Notes: generated from the letters alone by a model not told the origin. 38,958 nt of DNA from Actinophytocola sp. (GCA_009377475.1 WHTY01000039.1:1-38958); one strand, 5' to 3'. Numbered from the stretch's first letter, positions 1 to 7,545 are shown. Program-made: numbers and translations.

Positions 1-141
1 GCCGCACTCGAGAAAGAAGTCCGCACATGGATCGCAAACTGGAACGCCGACCCGAAACCCTTCGTCTGGATCAAGACCCCCGAGGAGATCCTCGAATCCC
101 TACACAAATATATCTCACGGATTTCCGGCGCAGGACACTAG
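1..141 (+). CDS. IS630-family transposase, C-terminal fragment (5' end outside the window)
   Basis: The open frame runs from the window edge to TAG at 139-141 and encodes 46 residues. It contains WNADPKPF and ends RISGAGH, which is characteristic of the C-terminus of actinobacterial IS630-family DDE transposases (established family knowledge). Only the tail is visible, so catalytic residues cannot be checked. The stop codon lies inside the first bases of the 67-bp repeat at 138-204, so that repeat is probably the terminal region of this insertion sequence. Whether the element is intact cannot be judged from this window. Confidence 0.8.
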   Translation, partial: AALEKEVRTWIANWNADPKPFVWIKTPEEILESLHKYISRISGAGH

Positions 142-204
142 AGACAGGTGTAGAACTTCCGTAGCACTTCCGTAGAACTTTCCCTGCACGTGCATCCGAC
201 GAGG
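138..204 (+). repeat. 67-bp perfect inverted repeat, left copy
   Basis: These 67 bases are the exact reverse complement of 37367-37433; I compared them base by base and found no mismatch, and the match stops on both sides. The repeat begins with the CTAG that holds the transposase stop codon. Inside it a 10-bp unit ACTTCCGTAG occurs twice (155-164 and 166-175), an 11-bp period. The most likely reading is the end of the IS630-type element. Confidence 0.9.
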
Positions 205-253
205 CATCAGCACGCCGCGGCCGACACGGTCGTCGGCAGGGCGGGATGCTCAT

Positions 254-289
254 CGGCACCCCGCGGTACGGCGGCACCCTGCGGTACGG
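254..289. repeat. Two 18-bp tandem units downstream of the TetR gene
   Basis: Units at 254-271 and 272-289 differ at one base (CGGCACCC[C/T]GCGGTACGG). They are followed by a 12-bp palindrome TCGGCATGCCGA at 294-305. The stretch lies between the insertion-sequence end and the stop of the TetR gene on the minus strand, so it could act as a transcription end signal, but there is no U-tract. No gene is seen in 205-332. Confidence 0.5.
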
Positions 290-332
290 CCCATCGGCAT
301 GCCGAGGCACCGACGGGCCGTGCCGCGTGCCG

Positions 333-992
333 TCAGCCCCTGCGCACCCCACTGCGCCCAGCCTCGGTCGCGAACCGTTCGAGATAGCCGACGAGCAACT
401 CGATGCCGTCGTCGATGACGCGCTGGTCCCCGGTGAAGCTGTCACGGAACGCCTGCTCAAGGATCCGGTCGCCGATCTCGACGGCAAACCGGCCCCGAGC
501 CAGGTCGGCGTCCTCGGTCAACAACCCCGCCTCCCACATCACGGCGTGCAGGCTCGCCGCGATCTGTTCGTTGTGCTCGCGACAGAACTCCATCACCGCG
601 CGGTTGCTGCGGCCGTGGAAGTAGATGGCCACGAACTCCTTGCGACGCGCGTAGACGTCGAGGAACGCCCGCATGGTGGCGGTGACGACGCTGCGGACGT
701 TGAGCGCGTCGAGCGCGCCCACGGCGGCGGCGACGTCCTCGTCCATCTCCGCGGTGTCGCGCTTGACCAGCTCCAGGATGATCTCTTCCTTGTCGGCGAA
801 GTACTGATAGATCGAGGCGACCGGTACGCCAGCCGCTTCGGCGATCCGGCGGGTGCTGAGCGCGTCGACACCGTCGGCCACCACAAGGTCCGCCGTGGTG
901 TCGAGGATCGTCGCCACGCGTTCGCGGCTCCGTCGCTGGGACGGCGATCGCCGTTGTGGTTCCCGGGTGGGGGTTGCGCTCCGGCGGCTCAT
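333..992 (-). CDS. TetR/AcrR family transcriptional regulator
   Basis: 219 residues from ATG at 992. The N-terminal helix-turn-helix is clear around residues 20-65, with the TetR pattern ILDTTADLVVADGVDALSTR then IAEAAGVPVASIYQYFADKEE. The rest is the variable ligand-binding and dimerisation domain. It is divergent from the flavin monooxygenase at 1048, and the 55-bp gap holds a 15-bp palindrome (1010-1024) that is its obvious operator candidate. It most likely represses the monooxygenase and amine oxidase pair. The ligand cannot be named. A longer frame upstream of 992 runs into the neighbouring gene and is not used. Confidence 0.9.
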   Translation of the reverse strand: MSRRSATPTREPQRRSPSQRRSRERVATILDTTADLVVADGVDALSTRRIAEAAGVPVASIYQYFADKEEIILELVKRDTAEMDEDVAAAVGALDALNVRSVVTATMRAFLDVYARRKEFVAIYFHGRSNRAVMEFCREHNEQIAASLHAVMWEAGLLTEDADLARGRFAVEIGDRILEQAFRDSFTGDQRVIDDGIELLVGYLERFATEAGRSGVRRG

Positions 993-1009
993 GGGTGCAG
1001 AGTTTAGCA

Positions 1010-1024
1010 AACATGACTCATGTT
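1010..1024. promoter_or_regulatory. Palindromic operator candidate for the TetR regulator
   Basis: AACATGACTCATGTT has perfect 7-bp arms around one central base. It lies between the divergent starts at 992 and 1048, where a TetR-type repressor normally binds. Assignment to this regulator is inference from position and symmetry. Confidence 0.6.
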
Positions 1025-1047
1025 CACTTTCTGCGAAGGAGTTTGCC

Positions 1048-2193
1048 GTGACTGAGGCGGACCGGCACCAGGTCGCGATCATCGGCGCGGGGCCAGCCGG
1101 GCTCGCCGCCGCGGCGGCGTTGCGGGCGAAAGGCGTGCGTCCCACCGTGTTCGAGCGCGGCGACGACGTCGGGTCGAGCTGGCGCCGCCACTACGACCGG
1201 CTGCACCTGCACACGGTGCGATGGCTGTCCGGCCTCCCCGGCATGGCGATTCCCCGAGCGGAGGGTCCCTGGGTCTCCCGCGACGGCGTCATCCGCTACC
1301 TGGAGGCATACACCGCCTACCACGGCATCGACGTCCGCACCGGCGTCACCGTCGAGAAGGTGGCACGCGCCCCCGAAGGCTGGGTGCTGCGCTCATCGCT
1401 GGGCGACGAGCACGCCGACGCGGTGATCGTCGCGACCGGCTACAACCACACGCCGGTGCTGCCCGACGTTCCAGGCATCGACGACTACACCGGCGAACTC
1501 CTGCACGCCAGCGACTACCGCAACGGCCGCCCGTACGCGGGCAAGGACGTGCTCGTGGTCGGACCGGGCAACACGGGCGCGGAGATCGCGGTCGACCTCG
1601 TGGAGCACGGCGCCGGGCGGGTGCGGCTCGCGGTGCGCACGCCGCCGTACCTCTTGCGACGCGCGCTCGGTCCGATCCCGACCCAGCTCACCGGTGTCGC
1701 CTTGCGTCGCGTGCCTGCCGCGATCGCGGACCGTCTCGCGGAGATCGGTCGCAAGTTCCAGGTGCCGGACCTCTCCGACAAGGGCCTCCCCGACCCTGGG
1801 CCGGGGCTGGTCACCCGGGCCCGCCGGGGCCAGATTCCGATCCTCGACGTCGGCCTGATCGACGCGGTCCGCGTCGGAAAGGTCGAACCCGTCGCCGCCC
1901 TCGCGGGCTTCGACGGCGAAGCGGTGCGCCTGACAGACGGCAGCGTGCTCACCCCGGACGCGGTGATCATCGCCGCCGGTTACCGGCGCGGCCTGGAGGA
2001 TCTGGTCGGCCATCTCGGTGTGCTCGACGCCCGAGGTCATCCGCGCGTGCACGGCAGAACGACCCGCCCGGACGCCCCGGGCCTGCACTTCATCGGCTAC
2101 ACCAACCCGCTCAGCGGCATGTTCCGCGAAATCGCCATCGACGCCAAGCGAATCGCGTCGTCGGTGAGCGCCAGCGCGGTCACGACCGCCTGA
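1048..2193 (+). CDS. FAD-dependent monooxygenase (flavin-containing monooxygenase type)
   Basis: 381 residues from GTG at 1048, chosen because GAAGGAG lies just upstream; the frame stays open further upstream but that part overlaps the divergent regulator. Residues 12-17 (GAGPAG) form the FAD-binding Rossmann loop. A second dinucleotide loop GPGNTGAE lies near residue 172, and ATGYNH marks the typical end of the NADPH/FAD domain. The protein resembles YUC/FMO-type NAD(P)H-dependent monooxygenases that oxidise N or S atoms or carbonyls. The next gene, an amine oxidase, starts 29 bp downstream on the same strand, so the two are likely co-transcribed and may act on related amines. Substrate unknown. 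Confidence 0.85.
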   Translation: MTEADRHQVAIIGAGPAGLAAAAALRAKGVRPTVFERGDDVGSSWRRHYDRLHLHTVRWLSGLPGMAIPRAEGPWVSRDGVIRYLEAYTAYHGIDVRTGVTVEKVARAPEGWVLRSSLGDEHADAVIVATGYNHTPVLPDVPGIDDYTGELLHASDYRNGRPYAGKDVLVVGPGNTGAEIAVDLVEHGAGRVRLAVRTPPYLLRRALGPIPTQLTGVALRRVPAAIADRLAEIGRKFQVPDLSDKGLPDPGPGLVTRARRGQIPILDVGLIDAVRVGKVEPVAALAGFDGEAVRLTDGSVLTPDAVIIAAGYRRGLEDLVGHLGVLDARGHPRVHGRTTRPDAPGLHFIGYTNPLSGMFREIAIDAKRIASSVSASAVTTA

Positions 2194-2222
2194 GGTGGGA
2201 AGCGATCAACGGAGGTTTCGCT

Positions 2223-3707
2223 GTGTCAGCTCTCAGTCGACGTGTGTTTCTCGGCAGCGCCGCCGCGACCGCGGCCGGTGTCGCCACGCCCGGCAGCGCC
2301 GCCGCCCACCCTGCCGGCAACAAACCCGCCGACGACAGGGCCGACGTCGTCGTCATCGGCGCCGGGCTCGCCGGACTCACCACGGCCCGCGAGCTCAGCC
2401 GTGCCGGTCGGTCCGTCCTGGTGCTGGAGGCGCGCGATCGGGTCGGTGGCAGAATCCTCGGCCACCGCCTCGGCACGGGTGACACCACCGAGCTGGGTGC
2501 GGAGTTCATCGGCCCCACGCAAGACCGCATCGCCGCCCTCGCCGCCGAGCTCGACGTCGGCACCTACCGCACCTACGACACCGGCGACTACGTCTACTAT
2601 CGCGACGGGCAGCGCACCCGCTACAGCGCATCCGGTCCCCTCGGTCCCATCCCGCCGGATCCCACCGGCGCCGCCGAAGCGGGCGTCGCCATCCAGCTCC
2701 TGAACGAGCACGCCTCGCAGGTGCCGGTCGACGCTCCCTGGCAGGCGGGCAACGCCGAGGAATGGGACAGCCAGACGTTCCACACCTGGATCCAGCAGCA
2801 CACCCAGACCGAGGGCGGGCGGTTCCTGCTTCACGTCGCCACCAAGGCGATCTTCTCCGCCGAACCCCGGGACCTGTCGCTGCTGTACGTGCTCGCCTAC
2901 ATCGCCAGGGCGGGCAACGAAAACCAACCGGGAAACATCGAGCGGCTGGTGAGCACGACCGGGGGCGCGCAGATGTACCGCTTCATCGGCGGCTCGCAGC
3001 TCGTCCCCGAACGCATGGCCGCCGAGCTCGGCGACCGGGTCCAGCTCGACGCGCCGGTGCGACGCATCGTCCAGGTACCCGACGGCGTGCGGGTCGTCTC
3101 CGACGCGGGCACCGTCACCGCACGGCGGGTGGTCGTGGCAGTCCCTCCCCCGCTGGCCGCGCGCATCACCTACGACCCGCCGATGCCCGCCGCGCGGGAC
3201 CAGCTCACCCAGCGCTTCCCCATGGGATCGGTCACCAAGGTCGTCGCCACGTATCCGGAGCCGTTCTGGCGCGCCGACGGGCTGGCCGGTCAGGCCGTCA
3301 GCGACACCGGCCCGGTGCAGGTGACCTTCGACAACACCCCGCACGACGGCGCTCCCGGCGCGCTCATGGGTTTCATCGAAGCCGACCACGCTCGCGCCCT
3401 CGACGACGCCGACGTCGCGACGATCCGCCGGGAAGCGCTGCACAACTTCGCGACGTACTTCGGTCCACGGGCGCTGGAGCCGACCGACTTCGTGCTCAGT
3501 CGCTGGGACAACGACGTCTGGTCCCGCGGCTGCCCCGTCGCCTTCGGCCCGCCGGGACTGCTGCTCGGCTACGGCCCCGCGATCCGCCAGCCGGTGGGCC
3601 GTATCCACTGGGCGGGCACGGAGACGTCGACGTACTGGACCGGCTACCTGGACGGCGCCGTGCGCTCCGGCCACCGCGCGGCCCGGGAGGTGCTCACGGC
3701 GCTGTAG
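2223..3707 (+). CDS. Exported flavin monoamine oxidase family protein
   Basis: 494 residues from GTG at 2223, with GGAGG eight bases upstream. The N-terminus SRRVFLGSAAATAAG is a twin-arginine-type signal followed by a hydrophobic stretch, so the enzyme probably folds with FAD before export. The FAD motif VVVIGAGLAGLTTARELS and the GG doublet of EARDRVGGR follow directly. The C-terminal HWAGTETSTYWTGYLDGAVRSG is the hallmark FAD-contact block of the MAO/polyamine oxidase family. Expected reaction: oxidative deamination of an amine with O2, giving aldehyde, NH3 and H2O2. It sits behind the monooxygenase and the TetR regulator. The specific amine cannot be inferred. Confidence 0.88.
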   Translation: MSALSRRVFLGSAAATAAGVATPGSAAAHPAGNKPADDRADVVVIGAGLAGLTTARELSRAGRSVLVLEARDRVGGRILGHRLGTGDTTELGAEFIGPTQDRIAALAAELDVGTYRTYDTGDYVYYRDGQRTRYSASGPLGPIPPDPTGAAEAGVAIQLLNEHASQVPVDAPWQAGNAEEWDSQTFHTWIQQHTQTEGGRFLLHVATKAIFSAEPRDLSLLYVLAYIARAGNENQPGNIERLVSTTGGAQMYRFIGGSQLVPERMAAELGDRVQLDAPVRRIVQVPDGVRVVSDAGTVTARRVVVAVPPPLAARITYDPPMPAARDQLTQRFPMGSVTKVVATYPEPFWRADGLAGQAVSDTGPVQVTFDNTPHDGAPGALMGFIEADHARALDDADVATIRREALHNFATYFGPRALEPTDFVLSRWDNDVWSRGCPVAFGPPGLLLGYGPAIRQPVGRIHWAGTETSTYWTGYLDGAVRSGHRAAREVLTAL

Positions 3708-3840
3708 CCGGAGCCGGACGATGACCAACGGCATTCACGGCCGATCCGGACGCCAGTACGAATCCGGGACAATTCTCTGACAACCGATGGCCGGCTCAGA
3801 CGTCCACCCGATATGGCGTCACACCAAAGGTGTTGATGTT

Positions 3841-4896
3841 GTGGACACCCCGGCTCGCGGGCGCCGCCGTCGCGCGCCGGTCGTGGCAGCCGCTGCCGCC
3901 ACTCTCCTGCTGGTGGGTGGCGCCGGGGTGCTGCTGGCAGCGTGCCTGCCATCGAACAGCCGCTCCTCCCCCGCGACACCCGGTCTCGCATCGTCACCGA
4001 CGCCCACCGTGTCCGTGGTCCCGTGGAGTGACCGGACCGACTACCAGCCGGCGAAGCGCCCGCCGCGCGAGACCCGCGCGCCCACCGCACCGTGTGCGCC
4101 GTCCGATCTCCGGCTCGACGGCCTCACCATGGAAGGCGCCACCGGGCACGTGGGAACCTGGGTCAACGTCCGTAACGCGGGCAGCGCTCGATGCAGTCTC
4201 GGCGGCTACCCGACCCTGCTGGGCCGCGACCACTCGGCCGACGCCGAGTTGACGGCCATTCCCGTCGAGCATGGCACGTTCTTCGACCTCAAGCGGCACG
4301 AGCGGCCCGCGACCATCGACCCGGGCGAGACCGGCACAGTGGTGATCGAAACCGCCCTGGCCTGTGGCGACCAGACCGCCGTCTACGACTACCAGGATGT
4401 GCGTCTCGTCTTCGACGACGGGACCCGGATGTCCCTCGACAGCGAGCTCACATCATCGTGTGGCATCCGGATCGGGTCGTGGTACCGCGACAACGCCGCC
4501 CCGGACCCACCGAGCCGGTTCGCGCACCTGAAGATCACTATCGAGCCCGCGCGAACGGCCCGGCCCGGCAGCACGCTGGAGTACGTCGTGCGCCTCGCGA
4601 ACACGGGCGACAGCGCCATCGACCCGACACCCTGCCCCGGCTTCCGGCAACTGCTGTCACCGTGGACCGAGACGTCGAATGCCAAGCTCGGCAAGCCGAT
4701 CGTGTACGACACCTGGCGGCTCAACTGCGACCAGGTGGGGACGCTGACTCCCGGCGAGGCGGCCCGGTTCGCGATGCGGGTCGATGTGCCGGACGAGGTC
4801 AGCTCCGACGCCCTGGCGATCGATTGGTGGCTGATCGACTCGAAGACCACTCGCACCGCCACGGCGCGGATCGACGTGGCTCGTCCGCCCCGCTGA
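3841..4896 (+). CDS. Putative lipoprotein with DUF4232-like domain
   Basis: 351 residues if GTG 3841 is the start; an in-frame ATG at 3787 adds 18 residues but has no ribosome site. The N-terminus has an RRRRR run, a hydrophobic stretch and a lipobox LLAAC with Cys35, so it is predicted to be lipidated on the outer face of the membrane. Two similar Ig-like stretches follow. The first (PSDLRLDGLTMEGATGHVGTW, then NAGSARCSLGGYPTLL) matches the pattern of DUF4232 proteins of actinomycetes. Paired cysteines suggest disulfides. Function unknown. Confidence 0.75.
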   Translation: MDTPARGRRRRAPVVAAAAATLLLVGGAGVLLAACLPSNSRSSPATPGLASSPTPTVSVVPWSDRTDYQPAKRPPRETRAPTAPCAPSDLRLDGLTMEGATGHVGTWVNVRNAGSARCSLGGYPTLLGRDHSADAELTAIPVEHGTFFDLKRHERPATIDPGETGTVVIETALACGDQTAVYDYQDVRLVFDDGTRMSLDSELTSSCGIRIGSWYRDNAAPDPPSRFAHLKITIEPARTARPGSTLEYVVRLANTGDSAIDPTPCPGFRQLLSPWTETSNAKLGKPIVYDTWRLNCDQVGTLTPGEAARFAMRVDVPDEVSSDALAIDWWLIDSKTTRTATARIDVARPPR

Positions 4897-4979
4897 CCGA
4901 TCGTTTCGGCGGCCGGAAGGTCGTCATCGTCGGTGTCACGTCGCCCGCTCGAGGCCCGAGCGTCCACACGTGGTTCGAT

Positions 4980-4989
4980 GTTGATCAAC
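4980..4989. repeat. GTTGATCAAC palindrome, copy 1
   Basis: A perfect 10-bp palindrome GTTGATCAAC. The same decamer forms the core of the longer palindrome at 5247-5264, and variants with one changed base (GTTGATCTAC) form the arms at 5067-5153. Confidence 0.6.
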
Positions 4990-5066
4990 TACCCGCGCGG
5001 TGTTGCAGGAAAATGCCGGTTTCGAGCCTGTTGCGCTTTCGGAGTTGAGTGCCGCGTCGCGAAAGA

Positions 5067-5153
5067 AGTTGATCTACTTTGCTCCCTGAGTTGCCAAAAA
5101 TCGTTCCGATTGTCCGGTTCTGATGGTCAGCCACGGAGCAAAGTAGATCAACT
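5067..5153. repeat. 19-bp perfect inverted repeat with 49-nt loop
   Basis: Arms at 5067-5085 (AGTTGATCTACTTTGCTCC) and 5135-5153 are exact reverse complements. A further four pairs (5086-5089 with 5127-5130) extend the stem after a 4-nt bulge. The loop is comparatively A/T-rich and carries no protein. It looks like a small dispersed non-autonomous element or a structured RNA; as a terminator it would be unusually long. Confidence 0.75.
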
Positions 5154-5246
5154 AAGCCCAACAGCGATCACGATGCACGGCACTCCGGCTTCACCGGCCA
5201 AAGCGCAACAGGCTCTTTCGTCCGCTCTCGGTGGTCACCGGCCGCA

Positions 5247-5264
5247 GGATGTTGATCAACATCC
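5247..5264. repeat. 18-bp perfect palindrome with GTTGATCAAC core
   Basis: GGATGTTGATCAACATCC is fully symmetric. It lies about 50 bp past the stop of the PadR gene. It may be a binding site or part of the repeat set in this stretch. Confidence 0.65.
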
Positions 5265-5315
5265 GCGACAGGCGCCGATCCGCGACAGCCGCTCGCCGAA
5301 CGGCCCCGAGGCCGC

Positions 5316-5693
5316 TCAGCCCTGGCGGGAGTCCTCACCCACGAACGCGGCGTACCGCGAGATGAACAACCGCAGGATCCGCTCGGTCTCGCGCAGGCTG
5401 CCCGCCCATGCGTGCAGCCAGTCGCGGCCCTCCTCGGTGAGCACGTAGGTGCGGCGACGCGGGCCGAGGTCGGAGGTCTCCCAGTCGGAGGTGACCAACC
5501 CTTCCTGCTCCATCGCCCGCAGCGACCGATACAGCATCCCGGGGTCGGCCTGCTTGAAGCCCAGCTCGCGGAGCCGCTCCAGCAGGTCGTAACCATGGGA
5601 CGGTTTCTCTCCGATCAGCAGCAGCAAGCAGGGCCGCTGAAAATTGCGGGGCACACCAGCGAGCGGATCGTCGCTCGCGCGTGGCATCGGCAC
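5316..5693 (-). CDS. PadR family transcriptional regulator
   Basis: 125 residues. GTG at 5693 is preferred because GGGAG lies six bases upstream; ATG 5687 is the alternative. The sequence LLLLIGEKPSHGYDLLERL, the next helix ending MLYRSLRAMEQEGLV, and RRRTYVLTEEGRDWL are the winged-helix landmarks of the PadR family. Its start is two bases past the stop of the gene at 5696-6097, so the two regulators are co-transcribed and may act together. It lies at the edge of the hydrogenase locus and is a candidate for its control. PadR effectors are diverse, so the signal is unknown. Confidence 0.88.
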   Translation of the reverse strand: MPMPRASDDPLAGVPRNFQRPCLLLLIGEKPSHGYDLLERLRELGFKQADPGMLYRSLRAMEQEGLVTSDWETSDLGPRRRTYVLTEEGRDWLHAWAGSLRETERILRLFISRYAAFVGEDSRQG

Positions 5694-5695
5694 AC

Positions 5696-6097
5696 TCAAC
5701 TCCCTGACCTGTTGTCCACCGGCTGTCCGCGTTCGGCCAGGCACGCTTCCGCCTCGTCCGCCGACATATGACACCAGCAGTCCGGCCCGCATTCCCCGTG
5801 GCCAGGCTGGGTGATCTCGGCGAACTCCGCCGCGAACACGCGCGCGCCCTGCTCGTGCCCGGTTGGCGTCAGCCGGTAGCGCCCGGTGGCATCCCGCTCG
5901 ATCAGCCCCTCGTCGCCGAGCCGGTCCAGATACGTCAGTCCCACCTCGGCCCGCACCCCGAGGAACCGCTCCAGCAGCTCCGCGTCCACGGCGTCGCCGA
6001 ATCCCTCGCCTTTGACCCAGAACATCAGCTGCAGGATCTCGTCGCGCCAGAACAGGGCACGCAGAGCTTCCGACTTCGGCTCGTGCAACTCATCCAT
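5696..6097 (-). CDS. Small winged-helix-like protein with Cys-rich metal-site candidate
   Basis: 133 residues. The N-terminal two thirds look like a winged helix (LGVRAEVGLTYLDRLGDEGLIER, then YRLTPTGHEQGARVF). The C-terminal part has H100, C103, C107, C109, H110 and C119 in the motif HGECGPDCWCH. Such spacing is typical of a metal or cluster site. It is translated just ahead of the PadR regulator and divergent from the NifU-like gene at 6199. A metal- or redox-sensing regulator of the hydrogenase locus is the most economical idea, but this is inference; I do not recognise a named family. Confidence 0.75.
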   Translation of the reverse strand: MDELHEPKSEALRALFWRDEILQLMFWVKGEGFGDAVDAELLERFLGVRAEVGLTYLDRLGDEGLIERDATGRYRLTPTGHEQGARVFAAEFAEITQPGHGECGPDCWCHMSADEAEACLAERGQPVDNRSGS

Positions 6098-6172
6098 GAC
6101 AGCACACCGCCTCTCGTTCGCCGGTCGCCAGCGGGATTCGCCCTGATCGTACCGCTCGACGCCAAGCCAGTC

Positions 6173-6184
6173 GCCTGTTCAGGC
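6173..6184. promoter_or_regulatory. Palindrome in the divergent promoter ahead of the NifU-like gene
   Basis: GCCTGTTCAGGC is a perfect 12-bp palindrome followed at once by ACTATCCT, which could serve as a -10 region for the gene starting at 6199. It is a plausible site for one of the two regulators encoded just upstream on the other strand. Confidence 0.4.
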
Positions 6185-6198
6185 ACTATCCTCGGACC

Positions 6199-6729
6199 AT
6201 GGACTCCCTCGAGCCGCTGCTGGCACGGATGGAGGAGCTGCTGCGCGCTGTCGAGGGACTGGCCGACGGCGACCGCGCGATGGTCTTCGAGCTACTGGAC
6301 GGAATCGACACGCTACATCGGCACGCGCTCACCAGTCTGACCAGCCAGCTCGACGACGACACGCTCGCCTCGCTGTGCGACGGCAACGACGCGGTGGCCT
6401 GGTTGTTCGACGCCTACGGCATCGGCGTGGACGCACACGAGGCCGCCGAACGCGCGCTCGACGCGATCCGGCCCTACATTCACTCGCACGGCGGCAACGT
6501 CGAACTGCTCGACGTCACCGACGGTGTGGTGCGGCTGCGACTCGCGGGCGCCTGCGCGGGGTGCACCGCGTCGGCGATGACACTCTCCGACGGCATCGAG
6601 CAGGCACTGCGCGAGCACCTTCCCGGGTTCGTCGGGATCGAGGCCGAGCAGGAGGAGGCAGCGCCGCACCCGCCGCCGGGGCCGGTGCTGGTCGAGCTGC
6701 AGCCCTCGCCGCCGGACGGGTGGCGGTAG
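6199..6729 (+). CDS. NifU C-terminal domain protein (Fe-S scaffold-like)
   Basis: 176 residues. Residues about 75-145 form a NifU C-terminal (Nfu) domain: AIRPYIHSHGGNVELLDVT, then LRLAGACAGCTASAMTLSDGIEQAL, with the cluster cysteines C119 and C122. Nfu domains bind and transfer [4Fe-4S] clusters. The N-terminal 70 residues are helical and not typical of NifU, and the last 25 residues are Pro/Glu-rich. Because it opens the hydrogenase locus, a role in loading clusters into HhyS or an electron-transfer partner is likely (inference). NifU-domain genes are, to my knowledge, common in loci of this hydrogenase subgroup. Confidence 0.85.
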   Translation: MDSLEPLLARMEELLRAVEGLADGDRAMVFELLDGIDTLHRHALTSLTSQLDDDTLASLCDGNDAVAWLFDAYGIGVDAHEAAERALDAIRPYIHSHGGNVELLDVTDGVVRLRLAGACAGCTASAMTLSDGIEQALREHLPGFVGIEAEQEEAAPHPPPGPVLVELQPSPPDGWR

Positions 6730-6758
6730 TCCCGCTTTCGTGGCAGGTACATGCAAGC

Positions 6759-6772
6759 CACACATAGTACAC
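6759..6772 (+). promoter_or_regulatory. Promoter-region motif shared with 19509-19522
   Basis: CACACATAGTACAC lies 38 bases before the ATG at 6811. It matches 11 of 14 bases with CACACCTAGTGGAC upstream of the paralogous small-membrane-protein operon at 19549. A similar ATAGTGG also lies in front of hypC (23775-23781). It could be a shared -10 region or activator site. Confidence 0.35.
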
Positions 6773-6810
6773 TCGGGAGGTCAACCGCCGAGCGTGTCGC
6801 GAGGTGCCTT

Positions 6811-7098
6811 ATGGACAACCTCTCCACCGGTGGCGCGATCCTGTGGTGGATCGGCGTCGCCGTGCTCTTTCTCGTGGTCATCCCGCTCGTCCTTGCGCTG
6901 TCGGTGATGGTGCTGCGACGCCTGCGGGAGATCAAGGACTACGCCAGCGACGTCCTCGACAACGGCGTGCGGATCACCGAGAATCTGGCGCCCGTGCCCG
7001 CGCTGCACGACACCCGCAGCCTGACCGCGTCGGTGGCCGACCGCCTGCGCACCTACGTCGGCGCGGTCGCCGGCCTGCTCCGAGGAGCCCCCCGATGA
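6811..7098 (+). CDS. Small single-TM protein, hydrogenase-locus associated (set A, gene 1)
   Basis: 95 residues from ATG 6811, preceded by GAGG. One strong membrane segment at residues about 8-33 (GGAILWWIGVAVLFLVV and onward) is followed by RRLREIK and an amphipathic helical tail. I do not recognise a named family. The arrangement (LWW, hydrophobic segment, helical tail with a DT near residue 68) resembles the protein at 19812-20126, and the next gene also has a counterpart there. It could anchor or dock the soluble hydrogenase at the membrane; this is inference. Confidence 0.75.
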   Translation: MDNLSTGGAILWWIGVAVLFLVVIPLVLALSVMVLRRLREIKDYASDVLDNGVRITENLAPVPALHDTRSLTASVADRLRTYVGAVAGLLRGAPR

Positions 7099-7355
7099 CG
7101 ACGACCCTTGTGGTGCTCACCCTCATCGCGACCGGCCTGATCGTCGTGGCGCTCGCGCTCGTGCTGATCACGATCCTGTTCCTGCTGCGCAAGACGCTGT
7201 TCACGCTCGGCACCATCAACGTCGGGCTGCGCTCGATCGCCCGACGGGTCGAGCCGCTGGAGCCCGTGCTGGTCGACGTCAACACCGAGCTCGTCGCCGT
7301 GCACCGCGAGCTGACCACCGTGCTCGCCGAGCACCGGACACCAAGCGGGGTGTGA
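7095..7355 (+). CDS. Small single-TM protein, hydrogenase-locus associated (set A, gene 2)
   Basis: 86 residues. ATG 7095 overlaps the previous stop (ATGA), so translation is coupled. One membrane segment spans residues about 4-30, then a helical tail with TLGTINVGLRSIARR and PVLVDVNTELVAVHRELTTVL. The protein at 20123-20389 has the same plan at the same positions (YLGNVAFGVRAV, PSVVRINQRLGEINDAL), so the two look like ancient paralogues. The regular heptad-like tail suggests a coiled coil or partner-binding helix. No enzyme motif is visible. Confidence 0.75.
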   Translation: MTTTLVVLTLIATGLIVVALALVLITILFLLRKTLFTLGTINVGLRSIARRVEPLEPVLVDVNTELVAVHRELTTVLAEHRTPSGV

Positions 7356-7361
7356 TCACGA

Positions 7362-7538
7362 ATGAGCTACGACTTTCGCTGCCGCGACGCGGGCGCGCCA
7401 AGCTGCGGCGCCCACATCACGGCCGAGTCCGAACCGGAGCTGCGCGAGAAGCTCGCCGAGCATCTGCGCAAGCACGACGTCGAGACGCCGAACGAGACCC
7501 TGCTCGATCACCTTGTCGCCTCGGCTGAGCAGCGCTGA
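7362..7538 (+). CDS. DUF1059 family small protein
   Basis: 58 residues, starting six bases after the previous gene and probably part of the same operon. The sequence MSYDFRCRDAGAPSCGAHIT with C7, C15, H18 and H34/H38 is the DUF1059 pattern, which may bind a metal through Cys/His residues. The function of DUF1059 is not established. It is too short to be found by length-limited gene calling. It ends seven bases before the stop of the convergent protease gene. Confidence 0.8.
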   Translation: MSYDFRCRDAGAPSCGAHITAESEPELREKLAEHLRKHDVETPNETLLDHLVASAEQR

Positions 7539-7545
7539 CGCCCGG

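Larger units (their letters stand above)
4897..5315. other. Gene-free stretch with palindromes between convergent genes
   Basis: No credible gene is seen on either strand. It holds three related symmetric elements built on GTTGAT(C): 4980-4989, 5067-5153 and 5247-5264, listed separately. The base composition is visibly less GC-rich than the flanking genes. It separates the lipoprotein gene (plus) from the PadR gene (minus), so terminator activity for either is possible. Confidence 0.6.

Noticed and set aside
2226..3734. Long open frames opposite and overlapping the amine oxidase, ABC, hydrogenase and other genes (some above 450 codons)
   Set aside because: They are third-position effects of very high GC; they lack family motifs, have Arg/Ala/Gly-rich low-complexity composition, and the opposite strand carries clear protein families.
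5250..5262. GTTGATCAAC as a replication-origin DnaA box cluster
   Set aside because: The DnaA consensus TTGTCCACA is not present and only two perfect decamers occur.
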